Of a stretch of DNA of 64,000 bases, positions 33,613-45,267 are shown piece by piece. The notes under the pieces were generated by a model. The model did not search any database. It had not been told where the DNA came from and saw only the letters and a list, made by a program, of their open reading frames with translations. Location: contig CM026397.1 of the NCBI GenBank assembly GCA_014843695.1, positions 41,911,129-41,975,128 on the forward strand. The letters are read 5' to 3'. Both the position numbers and the translations under genes were made by a program. The DNA is from Archivesica marissinica. Its lineage: Eukaryota; Mollusca; Bivalvia; Venerida; Vesicomyidae. The stretch's first letter is position 1, and each line of letters starts with the position of its first letter.

Positions 33613-33700
33613 AACCATGCCCGATCGGGGTTCGAACCCACGACCTTCTTAAATAACAGGATTACATGTCATCACATCTACAAATCCTTTATACCGGTAG
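33613..33700 (-). mobile_element. tRNA-like SINE head fragment
   Basis: On the minus strand gtgggttcgaaccccgatcg contains a perfect B box (GGTTCGAACCC) in a T-arm-like palindrome. No good A box or acceptor stem was found, so this is a fragment or an old SINE rather than a working tRNA. Confidence 0.4.
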
Positions 33701-33884
33701 AGCCGCCATCTTGCTATATCAGTGCCGTCTTGTAGGAGCGCACCGGATGTTCCGACATCTCGCCCCACCCTCGAGGATGTCGCGGAACCTCGTGCTAGAA
33801 GGCAATTGAAAAATCAAATTCAAATTTTCCCGCTCTTTTCGTCGCCTATATCAATGGCGGTACTTGCGATTCAGGGGGAACCCG

Positions 33885-34050
33885 AGGTTCCGCCATCTTG
33901 CCCGGAACCGGAAGTTTCAGCCATCTTGCCCGGAACAGGAATCTGAGGTTACGCCATTTTACCCCGGAACCGGAAGTTCAGCCATCTTGCCTGGAACGGG
34001 AAGTTCCGCCATCTTGCCCGGAACCGGAAGTGCGGCCATTTTGCTACGTC
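33885..34050. repeat. degenerate ~27-bp tandem repeat of YY1-like and ETS-like words
   Basis: About six units alternate (c)cgccatcttgcc with ggaaccggaagt. CCGCCATCTTG matches the YY1 consensus and ACCGGAAGT the ETS/GABP consensus in vertebrates. Units vary in length by 1-5 bp. Further single words lie at 33,405-33,470 and 33,705-33,720. Confidence 0.7.
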
Positions 34051-34154
34051 AACGGCTCCTGCTCCTTAACATAGGCGTTCACGGGGCAGCTACATACTAC
34101 TACTGGTTTTGTTTGCATTTAGACGATAAAAGTATGTAAATATTTGTATATTAA

Positions 34155-35270
34155 TGAAATATTTAACTCAGATATCAGTGGCCGATTCGGACCAGATTAA
34201 TGGCTGATTCGGACCAGATTAATGGCTGATTCGGACCAGACCAGTGGCTGATTCAGACCATTCAATAAAAACTTCAATATTTAACTCGGACATCAGTGCC
34301 TGATTCGGACCAGATAAAAATGTTATTATAAATGTATAATAATAGAAAGCTTCTACTTGTAAACTTGACAACATTGATGGGATCTTGGAAATATGGTATA
34401 ATGAATCATTTTATTTCAGTTGAAGACTGGTCCAGTGTGTCGGGGACAATCATAACAACGCCGGACTACCGGAAGCATCCCGACCAAACCCGGCCACACT
34501 CGTGCGTATCACCAACAGGACACGGTCTACAACTCGACCCGAGGAATGTCCTTCCAGGTATGTATTTCACAAATACGGGTATACATGTAAAAAAATATAA
34601 GGGCTAATTCATGCTGGAGAGCGTCCCCTGAGTGAATACGCATGCAATTATGATAGTATTCATATTCAAACAAAATGCGCAGATATCTACGCCCCTTGTT
34701 AGGCCGTGTATGTTCTCATATGTAAATTGCTGTTGTGCAAGGAATTAATTATTGTAATTATTAGCAACGATTTAGAAAAGATCTTATTCAATGAGTTATT
34801 CAATGAGTCAAGTCATGTGACCCTGCTACCATGGTGATGATAATAAAAATGTACCTTGTTGTGTTATATATGATGCTCATGTGCTAGACTGGCCATTGGC
34901 CAAATGTGCTATCATTAAAAAATAAAACAAAATGTCCTACGTGTTGTGATTATTTTTTAGTTGCAAATGAATCAATCTCCACCACCATTTCCCATTATTC
35001 AAAACCTGGTCCGAATCAGCCACTGATGTCCGAGGTTAATATTTCATTAATATACGAATATGAAAATCTGGTCCGAATCGGCCACTTATCTGGTCCGAAT
35101 CAGCCACTGATGTTTGGATAAGTATGAAATCAATGCAAATTTTATAACAAAATTAGAAGTTTTTCGAGTGGTCCGAATAAGTCACTATCTGGTCCGAATC
35201 AGCCACTGATCTGGTCCGAATCAGCCACTGATCTGGTCCGAATCAGCCATGGTCCGAATCAGCCGCAATT
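34155..35270. mobile_element. foldback-like element with TGGTCCGAATCAGCCAC arrays
   Basis: Left arm (34,155-34,320): four to five copies of gtggctgattcggaccag, mostly 21 bp apart, plus atatttaactc-ga-atcagtg twice. Right arm (35,005-35,270): seven copies of the inverse word ctggtccgaatcagccac, adjacent ones 22 bp apart, plus the inverse of the second word at about 35,020-35,045. The interior holds one exon-like segment and no complete gene. Exact ends and target duplication not found. Confidence 0.6.
34420..34557 (+). CDS. isolated exon candidate inside the foldback element (partial CDS)
   Basis: Acceptor ttatttcag and donor ttccag|gtatgt bound a 138-bp segment open in frame: it starts VEDWSSVSGTI, includes PDYRKHPDQTRPHSC and ends DPRNVLPG. 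The rest of the gene was not found. It may be a captured host exon or the remnant of the element's own gene. Confidence 0.35.
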
Positions 35271-35590
35271 CTTAGGCATGACCACGTTCCATCCAATCAA
35301 ATGCAATTGTGCTCACATGACACGTCCAGGCCAATCACCATCTAGGTTGGCCATTAATTCTTATATTTTGAAGAAGACACAACTTACTGCGTGAAACAAA
35401 ATAGTTATTTGTGATATTTACGCGTTGTTCGTTAATTTGCAAGGTGAACTTTATTACATTAATGCAGAGCAGGTTTGTCTGCTCAGTTTGGCGTATTGCA
35501 ACCGGGGATTTGCGCGAGAATTCTACGTTTTCATTAGCGACGCGTACATTGACCTAATTCGGAAATCGAACAAGGGATAACACAACCAAG

Positions 35591-35875
35591 ATGGCCACTT
35601 CTACGACGGTAACAATTCAAGTGTTTAGTCATTCATTTGTTAGCCGGACAAAATCGTTTATACGGAACAAACAGGATCTTCGATTCGATTTGGGACTGAA
35701 ATATTCGCCCATGATTCAATACAGTGGATTTCCTGGTGCAACATTGGCAAAACACTCGAGACATTTAGAGGATGTTTATGATTTCGAACCTGATATCGTT
35801 ATATTGTTCGCGGGTACGAACGACATATACCAGGCGTCACTTTCAGTGGAGGAAATAGCTACGCAATTTCTGGAA
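35591..35875 (+). pseudogene. SGNH/GDSL-type hydrolase domain fragment, cut by a LINE
   Basis: Starts MATSTTVTIQVFSHSFVSR and contains PDIVILFAGTNDIYQ; the GTND word is the block III N-D of SGNH hydrolases, and SHSFV occupies the place of the nucleophile block, with H-S instead of G-D-S. The frame ends where the LINE tail begins (cattcattcatt on the minus strand), so the C-terminal block with the D-x2-H dyad is missing. An AAGATGGC word lies at the start codon region. Confidence 0.55.
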
Positions 35876-37176
35876 TGAATGAATGGTGTTTTACGGCGCA
35901 TCGACATCTAAGGTCATGTAGCGCGCATTAAAGTGATGTTTATTGTCGAGTGTATGAAATAAATTCTATATAAGTATATGCATTACGTAAAAATTAATAC
36001 TAAGAAGTTATAAAGACGTAAGATTAATTACAGGTAATATATGAATGAATATATATGAATGAATGATTACTACAAAGGCATGATTAACAATTGATATCAC
36101 AGCTTATTATAAATTCCTATTGCCTTGATAAATGATATGATGGACTCTACTCTGATAGAGTCAAAGAGTTTTTTAATGTTGTCCACATTGTAGTACTGCA
36201 ACCGGATTGGTTGAAGGTCAACACAGTGTATTAAGATATGCTTCACCGTGTATAGAGTATTGCATGGGATACATTCTGGTGCATCATCTCGTGACAACAG
36301 CCATGAATGTGATATTCGAGAATGACCAATCCTGAGACGGGCAAGAATGACTTCTTCTCGACGAATAGGCCTGTAAATTGGGCACCATTCGCCAAGTGTT
36401 GGTTTGACCGAATGAAGTTTGTTAAAAATTTCACCATCCCATTGGGCCTGCCAAGAGGATTGAATTAAGGTAAGAATTGTAGATTTAAAATCGGTATAAC
36501 ACACTTTAATCCTAGAAATTGATAATGACAAAGCCAGCTTTGCATTCTGGTCAGCCATTTCATTACCTTTTATTCCCATATGACTCGGAAGCCAGCAGAA
36601 CACAAATGTATTTGTTTCTGAAAGGGAAGAAATCCTTTCAAGCAAAGTACAAACAATAGGATTTTCAAACTTTTCATAATACAAAGCCTGTAAAACAGAC
36701 AAGGAATCAGAGAAAATGATATATTGAACATAGTGTGATTCCACTGCAAGATCTAGAGCGAGATCTATGGCCTTCAGTTCGGCAGAGAAAATTGAGGACT
36801 TGTTTGGAAGTCTACATTTCCGATTTTTATTCCCAAAGATTGCTGCTGACGCAACAGTGTCACCAGCTTTTGAACCATCTGTGTATATGGCTTTGAAGTC
36901 AGAATAAAATTCCCTGATTTTATGATATTTTGTTTGAAACTGGCTCCTGTCTGTAATATACTTTTTATCAGAAGTGAGATCAAAGCGAAACTCGGCAGTT
37001 TTAAGGGTCCAAGGAGGAGAATCTGGTATTTTATACTGTGCAATAGATTTCATGTCAATATGTAGGTCATCTAGACATTGTTCCATGCGTATACCTAGTG
37101 GGGCAGATTTGCCCCGACCCGAAGCATTGCTTCTAAAAGTAGTATAAGGGAAGTAACTCTTATAATCGGTCTTCAT
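35876..37176 (-). mobile_element. 5'-truncated LINE, RNase H and C-terminal zinc-knuckle part
   Basis: The minus-strand frame (37,176-36,097) holds an RNase H domain: IYTDGSK, SIFSAELKAIDLAL, IFSDSLSVLQAL and WLPSHMGIKGNEMADQNAK supply the D-E-D-D catalytic set. It is followed by a C-terminal ECIPCNTLYTVKHILIHC (C-x2-C-x7-H-x4-C) knuckle as in I-type non-LTR elements. Endonuclease and reverse transcriptase are absent: the 5' end is truncated near 37,190. The 3' UTR runs to 35,876 with gatgcgccgtaaaacacc and a short CATT-repeat tail. The frame is intact, suggesting a fairly recent insertion. Confidence 0.8.
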
Positions 37177-37481
37177 CGTAACATGTGGTGTTACCGGTAT
37201 ATTTTTAAATAAAGTGCGCCTTCCTTTAAATTGGTTCCCTGCGTGGTATACGAGAAGGAAACAGTGTATTGATTGAGAGCCTGAATCGAGCGTATAATGT
37301 TTTGTTCAATCGAGCTGGTTTCTGTTCTTGTTTTACAAGAAAGCCAACGAGTTTTATATTAATGTTACTCGCCTAATTATAAACATTTTGGTGTGAGCGG
37401 ATTTTGCAAAAGTATACAATACTGATGCAAATTCAATATCTTGTTAGAAAGCTGGAACACATTGCCTCGTCCATGATGTGT

Positions 37482-37600
37482 GGTGCCCGTGGTCCAATGG
37501 TAGAGCGTTGGATTTGGAATCGAACGGTCTGGGTTCGATACTCAGTCAGGCCACGTACGTAGTGTCATTGAGCAAGGCGCCTCACACACATTGCTTAGTA
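37482..37600 (+). mobile_element. tRNA-derived SINE
   Basis: A tRNA-like head: A box ggtccaatggtagagc (37,491-37,506), B box ggttcgatact (37,532-37,542) at normal tRNA distance, an anticodon-like loop tttggaa, and a T-stem that pairs. The acceptor stem does not pair, so it is not a working tRNA. The body gtgtcattgagcaaggcgcc is the conserved block found in many animal tRNA SINEs. Confidence 0.7.
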
Positions 37601-38132
37601 CTGATTAACCGGTATTAATGGTGCATACATACATGATGATGATGGAGTCAATTAGGAATGAGGACTTGAAAGCTAACAATCGACTTAACCAGCTCAGGTC
37701 GTTTTCTATTAAATATTTAATATATCTAAGGTTAGTGCTCTTTGAACCTAATCACGAATACTTGTGTAGGGGTATTGACCTAAATGCTACATTTTCAACT
37801 TAATTTTAATTGTAGCTAATGCATTTTTAAAATTATATTTGCTTTAATGGATTCAGAAATGTAGCTAGACCAGTTTCAAGGAAAAATCAAGGTTTCCCTG
37901 TAAATTATGTTTGTTTGTGATAGTGTGTGTGAACTCAAGAGAACTGCCATCTTTTCATTTGTATAATTATGATATGAACTGTTGATAACTTATAATGAAG
38001 GAACATCATACCAGGGACATAGCTAGAGGTTTTGTGATGTGTACTCAAATGCAATAGCGCAGCCATTGGCATTTTATGCTTGCGTCTAGGTGTGGATGAG
38101 TTTGTGAGAGGGTCACGCCATAACATTATATG
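37601..38132. other. no gene recognised
   Basis: AT-rich spacer; the small frame at 37,618-37,803 lacks motifs. Confidence 0.5.
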
Positions 38133-38392
38133 CAGGCGCGTAGCTGGGACTAAAATGTGGATACGCACCGGCGCTAGGGGGCATGTTCCCCCGGAATTTT
38201 TTTTTTGCTATACAGCCGTAGGTGAGTTTTAGAGTGTATTTCACAACTTATATGTACACAAAATACTGCTGGAAATAGTTTAAATTAATGGGTTTTACGA
38301 GATTTTTTTACAATGAAAACCAACACCGAGTGACTTTAACCAAGATGTGTTATTACAAGTAGAGACATGGTACGGGCATGGGGGTGACACAA

Positions 38393-38494
38393 AATAGTTA
38401 GAGCACTGTTTTCAGCCTGTACGATCGATAATCCTCTCGCTAAATCTCGGGAATTATCTCTTCGTACAGACTGACGTACAGCGCTCTAACTATT
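38393..38494. repeat. short inverted repeat / MITE-like hairpin in the hAT 3' region
   Basis: aatagttagagcactgt on the left pairs with acagcgctctaactatt on the right, with further pairing of cctgtacga against tcgtacaga inside. It ends at the stop-codon side of the transposase gene. Confidence 0.6.
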
Positions 38495-38496
38495 AC

Positions 38497-40450
38497 TTAG
38501 ACACGAAACACAAAGGCAAGGCGCCGCTCCTTCCGTCTAGCGAAGACATCGATAACCATGTCAGTGTTTATCTCTTTGTCCCTGTGAATGTTCATCAGTT
38601 CTAGGCACGACAATCTGCCTGTTGTCATGGTTGACCGAAGGTACGTTTTCAAGCGGCGCATGCTGCTGAACGATCTTTCTGCGGTGGCAGTTGAAACAGG
38701 CATCGCCAGCAAAATATGCAGACATGTTGAAACGTTGGGGTACAGCTCCCTAGGCGTGTGTGCCAGCGTGTCACCTACGGTGGCGTGAACTTCGGTGTCA
38801 CCAGCGCACCTAACTTTCCAGCGAGACACTTCCCGTTTGAAGTCTTCAAGATCAACCGCGGGGAGATCCTCCTCAAATGTTTTATATATGAACGCAATTA
38901 TATCCTCGGTAAGATTACTTATATCGCCTGGTATCAGGAATTGGGCATTGAATCTGTCGCCATCCTCAATAAGACGATCAGATAGTTCTGTTACCAAATG
39001 ATCGACGAAAGGTAAGTACATGTTTCTCTTCCAGTAGTCAGAAACGGTATCTGCCGGAGCATTTTGACGATGTTGCCGACGCCGATTATTCGGGGCTCTA
39101 GGTCGTGATGGTTGCACATCAACAGCCTCTGCCATTTCAACAGCCTTCGCGTACAGGACATCCCACACAGCTGGATCATTTCGCTCATCCGTAACTTGGC
39201 GAGTGATGACGTTAGCTTCTTTGACAGCTTCAATAAGGTCACATGACTTGTTTTGTAACATTTTGGACAGTGGCATTAATCCCGAGAGCACATGTTCTAT
39301 AGCTACAAGACACACGATGAACCCGAACTGCACGATGGCTATTCTGTATGCACCGGCCTTGCTATCGCCATAGTGTAGACAGAGGTCATCCAGTGCCTCC
39401 ACGACCGTTATGTATGAAGACTGGAAGGTGTTCAGTGCGTCCGCTCTTGCTGCCCATCTTGTTTCGCACAGGGATTGTAATTTTATTCTATGCTCCATGG
39501 CAATTTTACTTCCGGCATCATTCGCTAGCGTTTCCTTGTATCGCAATAGTCGCTTCGCGGAATAATTAAAGGAAAACGCAATTTCTTGAACTGTGTTCAT
39601 CATATTCCTGGCCAACGGCTCTTCCGACGCATGTACTATAGCTAAATTTAAGCAATGCGCTTTGCAATGAGTGTACACTGCTTTGGGCAGCGACTGTCTA
39701 ATTCGTGCTTGTACCCCACGGAACTTCCCGGACATGTTCGAAGCGCCATCATATCCCTGGCCCCTCATTTTATCTACGTCTACGCCTGCAAGTCTCAAGT
39801 TCTTCAGAAATGCATCGGAAAGTGATTCACCAGTCGTGGCGTCGCATTCGGCGAACGTAATGAAATCTTCACGTACGGCTAGTGTATCGTAGTCGAAATA
39901 TCGCAAACATAGAGCCATCTGCTCAATTCTGGAAGAGTCGGTGGCCTCGTCTGCTATGAAGCCAAAGAATGGGGCACTGTTACACTTTTTTACAATAGAT
40001 GATTTGATTTGTTCACCACAGATATCGATCAGTTCGTTCTGGATTTCGGGCGAAGTATATTTGGTTTTTGGGTCCCCAGTTTCCAAGTGATCACGTAGGA
40101 CTGTGTTATATTTCGATTGATACTCTAGTAAAGCTATGAAGTTGCTATCTTTGTCGTCGTGACCTCGTAAGGCAACGTTTTGCTTTCCACACAGTACGAT
40201 CGTGTCTACAATAGCTTTGAGAATTTTGCGATTTTTTTCCACTAGCGTGTTGTATGATGTGGAGATTGAATTCATGATATCCTTTTGTCACCCGTCATTA
40301 CATATTTGAAGTTTTCTGCAGCCTCCGTAGAGCTGATATGCATATCACTCTTTCCGTGGTTAGCAATCATTTTGCTGAGGTTGCTGGGGTCGGTCGCTGC
40401 TACCGATACGAAGGCTTTCTTCTCTACATGTGCGAACAGTCGTGTCACAT
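38497..40450 (-). pseudogene. hAT transposase with N-terminal TTF-type finger, one frameshift
   Basis: The long frame (40,275-38,497, 592 residues) shows the DUF4371/hAT pattern: PFFGFIADEATDSS, GQGYDGASNMSG, CKAHCLNLAI, ETRWAARADAL and the C-terminal dimerisation motif PVSTATAERSFS with RRLKTYLRST. An alternative frame directly upstream (40,276-40,440) reads DPSNLSKMIANHGKSDMH, part of a TTF-type zinc finger that normally precedes this domain, so a frameshift at about 40,276-40,282 separates the two. Family role: cut-and-paste transposition. The long unbroken part suggests recent activity or domestication. Confidence 0.8.
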
Positions 40451-40789
40451 AATTGTAGATATATGTTATAACTGTTGGAGATAATTAACATTTGACCCCT
40501 CACCCCCCTTAGGTTTCATTTTTTATTGCATTTTTCGCATTTTCATGACCAGTCAAAATTTACGTACGTACGCACGCCCAGCTACGCGCCTGATATGGAT
40601 GTCTGAGAGTACTCTAGAAAAAATTGGGTTGCTTAATGGTGCTCTCTGACCATTATTTCATACAAATTTCTTATAGAACAGTAAATAACTGAAATCCCCT
40701 TTAAACATTATGCAGGCACACACCTGCATACCATATTATGTTGAGTAATTCATAGATTCTACTTGTCAGCAGGTTTTATACGCAACATT

Positions 40790-41565
40790 TTCTGTACAAG
40801 TATTTCTGGTTACAACTAGGTTATAGGTTATTATAGATTATACTTGTCAGCAGGTACAAGTATTTCTGGTTACAACTAGGTTATAGGTTATTATAGATTG
40901 TACTTGTCAGCAGGTACAAGTATTTCTGGTTACAACTAGGTTATAGGTTATTATAGATTGTACTTGTCAGCAGGTGCAAGTATTTCTGGTTACAACTAGG
41001 TTATAGGTTATTATAGATTGTACTTGTCAGCAGGTACAAGTATTTCTGGTTACAACTAGGTTATAGGTTATTATAGATTGTACTTGTCAGCAGGTACAAG
41101 TATTTCTGGTTACAACTAGGTTATAGGTTATTATAGATTGTACTTGTCAGCAGGTACAAGTATTTCTGGTTACAACTAGGTTATAGGTTATTATAGATTG
41201 TACTTGTCAGCAGGTACAAGTATTTCTGGTTACAACTAGGTTATAGGTTATTATAGATTGTACTTGTCAGCAGGTACAAGTATTTCTGGTTACAACTAGG
41301 TTATAGGTTATTATAGATTGTACTTGTCAGCAGGTACAAGTATTTCTGGTTACAACTAGGTTATAGGTTATTATAGATTGTACTTGTCAGCAGGTACAAG
41401 TATTTCTGGTTACAACTAGGTTATAGGTTATTATAGATTGTACTTGTCAGCAGGTACAAGTATTTCTGGTTACAACTAGGTTATAGGTTATTATAGATTG
41501 TACTTGTCAGCAGGTTTTATATGCAACTTTTCCGTACAAGTATTTCTGGTTACAACTAGGTTACA
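40790..41565. repeat. 60-bp satellite, about 12 copies
   Basis: The unit holds gtacttgtcagcaggtacaa, gtatttctggttacaactag and gttataggttattatagatt. First and last copies carry the longer variant caggttttatacgcaac / caggttttatatgcaac, so the array is framed by two similar edge units. Confidence 0.95.
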
Positions 41566-41644
41566 GATTCGAGTTATGTATTTTACTCTCCTATTAAAAA
41601 TACTCCTCATAGAACTCTCATAGCTATCATCATAGATGCTGTGA

Positions 41645-43856
41645 ATGCTCTCGTGGAAGCTGCCGGGCAATAAGTTGTCTGCCATGCAAATGGCAGACAA
41701 AGTTAAAGCAATGGAGGTGCAGGTATGTGCTATATATATATTTTTACTATGTTTAGTGTTAGACAGTCTGATCAGTAGAGTTATATTTATGACATACACA
41801 AACTGTAATTTGTATTTGTTTGGGTTTTACCCCTTCACCAGCATCCATGATCCTTAGTGATGATAGGTTACAACTATCTTAACCACTCCACCGCGGAGGC
41901 GAACTAAACTGCAGTTCAAAACTGTGCTGCTTAGAGCATGGTAAACATAATACACAATTAATTCTTGTGATATTCTTATTGATTGGTAATGCTAAATCTC
42001 ATTTTTTCCGTCTCAGTATTTAGTTAGTAGTGTATGTATATATTGCCTCTAATAAGCAACAACATCTCTAATATGTGTAATCAAAATAGAGTGCTTATAG
42101 TCCTAGTGAGATATGAACGCTTAAGTTGTATAAACTTTATATTCAGATAGTGACATTACAGAATACACTATCCCACATAAGAAGTGAAAATCACTCACTT
42201 AAGGACTCGATCAAGTGGTTGCAGGGGAGGGTCGACCACTGCTGTTGCCAAATACCAATGGTGGTGAACAAGGTAATCATTTATTTATAAGAAGTCTGTT
42301 TGTAAATCTGTAATGTATTATATTTTCCCACTAACTACTTTTGTAATGACTTCAGTATGGGTCAGAGATTCAAATTCATTGAGCAGGGATGTATGTGAGG
42401 TGATATGACGGTTGTCAGATCGAAGCAGGTGGATTTTCTCTGGGATACTCTCGTTTCCTTCCAACATGAATGATTCCATATATGCTTTCATCCACAACAA
42501 CGAGGGAGATTAATAAAAGTTGTTAAAGCTTCTTTCACAGTCATTTTTTGTTGTTGTTTTTTTGTATAATAAATCTTAAACTAATACCCTGTTAAAATGT
42601 TATTACAGCAATACCGTATGCTAGAAGAATTGAGGGCAATTGGAGAGACCAAAGAAAGGTAATTGTCATTTTTGAATACCGGTATGTGTTGACACTATGA
42701 ATTCATGATAACGAAACACACAAGAAACTGTAAATTAAACATTTATTATCTATTTGTAACAAAAAACTATGCTAAAATAAACAATGTGTAACGGGAAACT
42801 ATATTATAAAAATAAACTATATTATAATAATAAACTATATTATAAAAATAAACTATATTATAATAATAAACTATATTATAACAATAAACTATATTATAAC
42901 AATAAACTATATTATAACAATAAACTATATTATAACAATAAACTATACTATAACAATAAACTATATTATAACAATAAACTATATTATAATAATAATACTA
43001 TAAAAAAATAAACTATACTATAAAATAAACTATATTTATAAAATAAACTATATTATAATAATAAACTATATTATAACAATAAACTATACTATAACAATAA
43101 ACTATATTATAACAATAAACTATACTATAAAAATAAACTATATTATAAAAATAAACTATATTATAAAAATAAACTATATTATAATAATAAACTATATTAT
43201 AACAATAAACTATATTATAACAATAAACTATACTATAAAAATAAACTACTAGTCTTTATTTGTTATGTTTGATTCACAAAACTATCACAAATACTGGTAG
43301 CTATATGTTTCTAAGGAAATACTGGTAGCTATATGTTTCTAAGGAAATACTGGTAGCTATATGTTTCTAAGCAAATACTGGTAGTTATATGTTTCTAAGG
43401 AAATACTGGTAGCTATATGTTTCTAAGGAAATACTGGTAGCTATATGTTTCTAAGCAAATACTGGTAGCTATATGTTTCTAAGGAAATAATGGTAGCTAT
43501 ATGTTTCTAAGCAAATACTGGTAGCTATATGTTTCTAAGGAAATACTGTTAGCTATATGTTTATAAGCAAATACTGGTAGCTATATGTTTCTGAGCAAAT
43601 AATCCTCGAGCAATTTATATATTTTTTGAACAATATGTATACACATACAAACTGCGTTTTTGATTGAAGAAACAATTTACAACATGTAATAAATGTTTTA
43701 AAAACACATGCTTTGAATGAAATTTACTTTACAGAACTAGAAAAGTAAGAAATGGAGAATACACCAAATTTTATATTATTTTCTTTCATTTTGTTTAGTA
43801 AATATAATCTAAATATTTGTGTATGTTTCAGACGAAGGAGTCATATGTTGTGCTAG
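41645..43856 (+). CDS. candidate four-exon gene, 92-aa helical protein
   Basis: Exons: 41,645-41,722 (ATG preceded by an in-frame TGA; donor gcag|gtatgt), 42,147-42,272 (acceptor tattcag; donor caag|gtaatc), 42,609-42,658 (acceptor attacag; donor aaag|gtaatt) and 43,832-43,856 (acceptor gtttcag; TAG). All phases agree (0, 0, 2). The protein starts MLSWKLPGNKLSAMQMADK, has a probable coiled coil (MEVQIVTLQNTLSHIRSENH), a CCC run and a basic end RRRSHMLC. Introns 3 and the flanks hold satellites. No homologue recognised; it may also be the end of a longer host gene with an upstream exon. Confidence comes from four concordant splice sites. Confidence 0.45.
42787..43250. repeat. 18-bp AT-rich minisatellite, about 26 copies
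   Basis: The unit aataaactatattataaca varies by single A/C/T changes and a few indels; it lies in intron 3 of the candidate four-exon gene. Confidence 0.92.
43289..43606. repeat. 28-bp minisatellite, about 11 copies
   Basis: Unit aaatactggtagctatatgt plus ttctaagg; the last base pair alternates gg/gc. It lies 40 bp after the 18-bp repeat in the same intron. Confidence 0.95.
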
Positions 43857-44247
43857 ATAGGCACACAGTTAAAATAGTAAGGTATACCTTTATAACACTA
43901 ATGTAAAATTGCATAGCAAAACTATTTTTTTAAAAACAACATCATGAGTATTTGAGTATAGACAGTAACAATTTGTTAAGTGCATCTAGACAAACTTAAC
44001 ACAAAATGTATGATGTTCCATAGACATTATTTATCAAATTGGAGCTAGCTAACCTGCTCTGAACAATTATCATAGGAATGCAGCAAACAATATAAAACTA
44101 ACACAAGGTGTAATTTACTAGCATCTTTTGGTAAAGCTATCGGCAGCAATTATGCCATAAAACAGTGTAATAATAAAACTTTAACCAGTGCAACAATACA
44201 ACTGTAGAACTGATATTATTATTTAAACCTTAATTTGTATTACAGGA

Positions 44248-44995
44248 ACGAGAAGACTGAGTAAACTAAAGCCGAGAGTGAATGTGTAGAAGACTGTAAA
44301 GTAAAGCCGAGAGTGAATGTGTAGAAGACTGTAAAGTAAAGCCGAGAGTGAATGTGTAGAAGACTGTAAAGTAAAGCCGAGAGTGAATGTGTAGAAGACT
44401 GTAAAGTAAAGCCGAGAGTGAATGTGTAGAAGACTGTAAAGTAAAGCCGAGAGTGAATGTGTAGAAGACTGTAAACTAAAGCCGAGAGTGAATGTGTAGA
44501 AGACTGTAAAGTAAAGCCGAGAGTGAATGTGTAGAAGACTGAGTAAACTAAAGCCGAGAGTGAATGTGTAGAAGACTGTAAAGTAAAGCCGAGAGTGAAT
44601 GTGTAGAAGACTGTAAAGTAAAGCCGAGAGTGAATGTGTAGAAGACTGTAAAGTAAAGCCGAGAGTGAATGTGTAGAAGACTGTAAAGTAAAGCCGAGAG
44701 TGAATGTGTAGAAGACTGTAAACTAAAGCCGAGAGTGAATGTGTAGAAGACTGTAAAGTAAAGCCGAGAGTGAATGTGTAGAGACTGTAAAGTAAAGCCG
44801 AGAGTGAATGTGTAGAAGACTGAGTAAAGTAAAGCCGAGAGTGAATGTGTAGAAGACTGTAAAGTAAAGCCGAGAGTGAATGTGTAGAAGACTGTAAAGT
44901 AAAGCCGAGAGTGAATGTGTAGAAGACTGAGTAAACTAAAGCCGAGAGTGAATGTGTAGAAGACTGAGTAAACTAAAGCCGAGAGTGAATACTGC
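44248..44995. repeat. 35-bp minisatellite, about 21 copies
   Basis: Unit gtaaagtaaagccgagagtg plus aatgtgtagaagact, with periodic longer forms reading gactgagtaaactaaagcc at 44,256, 44,538, 44,818, 44,925 and 44,960. The minus-strand open frame across it is an artefact. Confidence 0.95.
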
Positions 44996-45267
44996 ATAAA
45001 GTAAAGTTGTACTGTGTTGATCAAGTTCAAAACAGAAGATATCCTAGGAGAGAGAGAGGGGGGCACCAATAAGATTAAAATACCATTGACATTATAATAT
45101 AACTGTTTCACTCATAATACACACATTTTATTTCATGATATATTATTATTATATATTTAATGATAACATTTATTATCCAACACAGTATAGCAAAACCTGA
45201 TTTAGTAGACAGAAAACTTGAAATAGAGCACATAAGTATGAGACGAAATATTTTCAATGAAACACGT

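Larger units (their letters stand above)
38133..40592 (-). mobile_element. hAT transposon (ZMYM/DUF4371-like)
   Basis: The ends are a perfect 16-bp inverted repeat CAGGCGCGTAGCTGGG (38,133-38,148 and 40,577-40,592). Flanks share ATATG directly next to both ends; the 8-bp duplication usual for hAT is not clean (ATTATATG and ATATGGAT). The single gene lies on the minus strand. Confidence 0.85.

Noticed and set aside
37482..37553. Functional tRNA gene (anticodon TGG, Pro)
   Set aside because: A and B boxes and T-arm fit, but the acceptor stem does not pair, the anticodon stem has a mismatch, and a SINE body follows.
44548..45111. Minus-strand frame with FTLGF repeats
   Set aside because: Translation of the 35-bp minisatellite.
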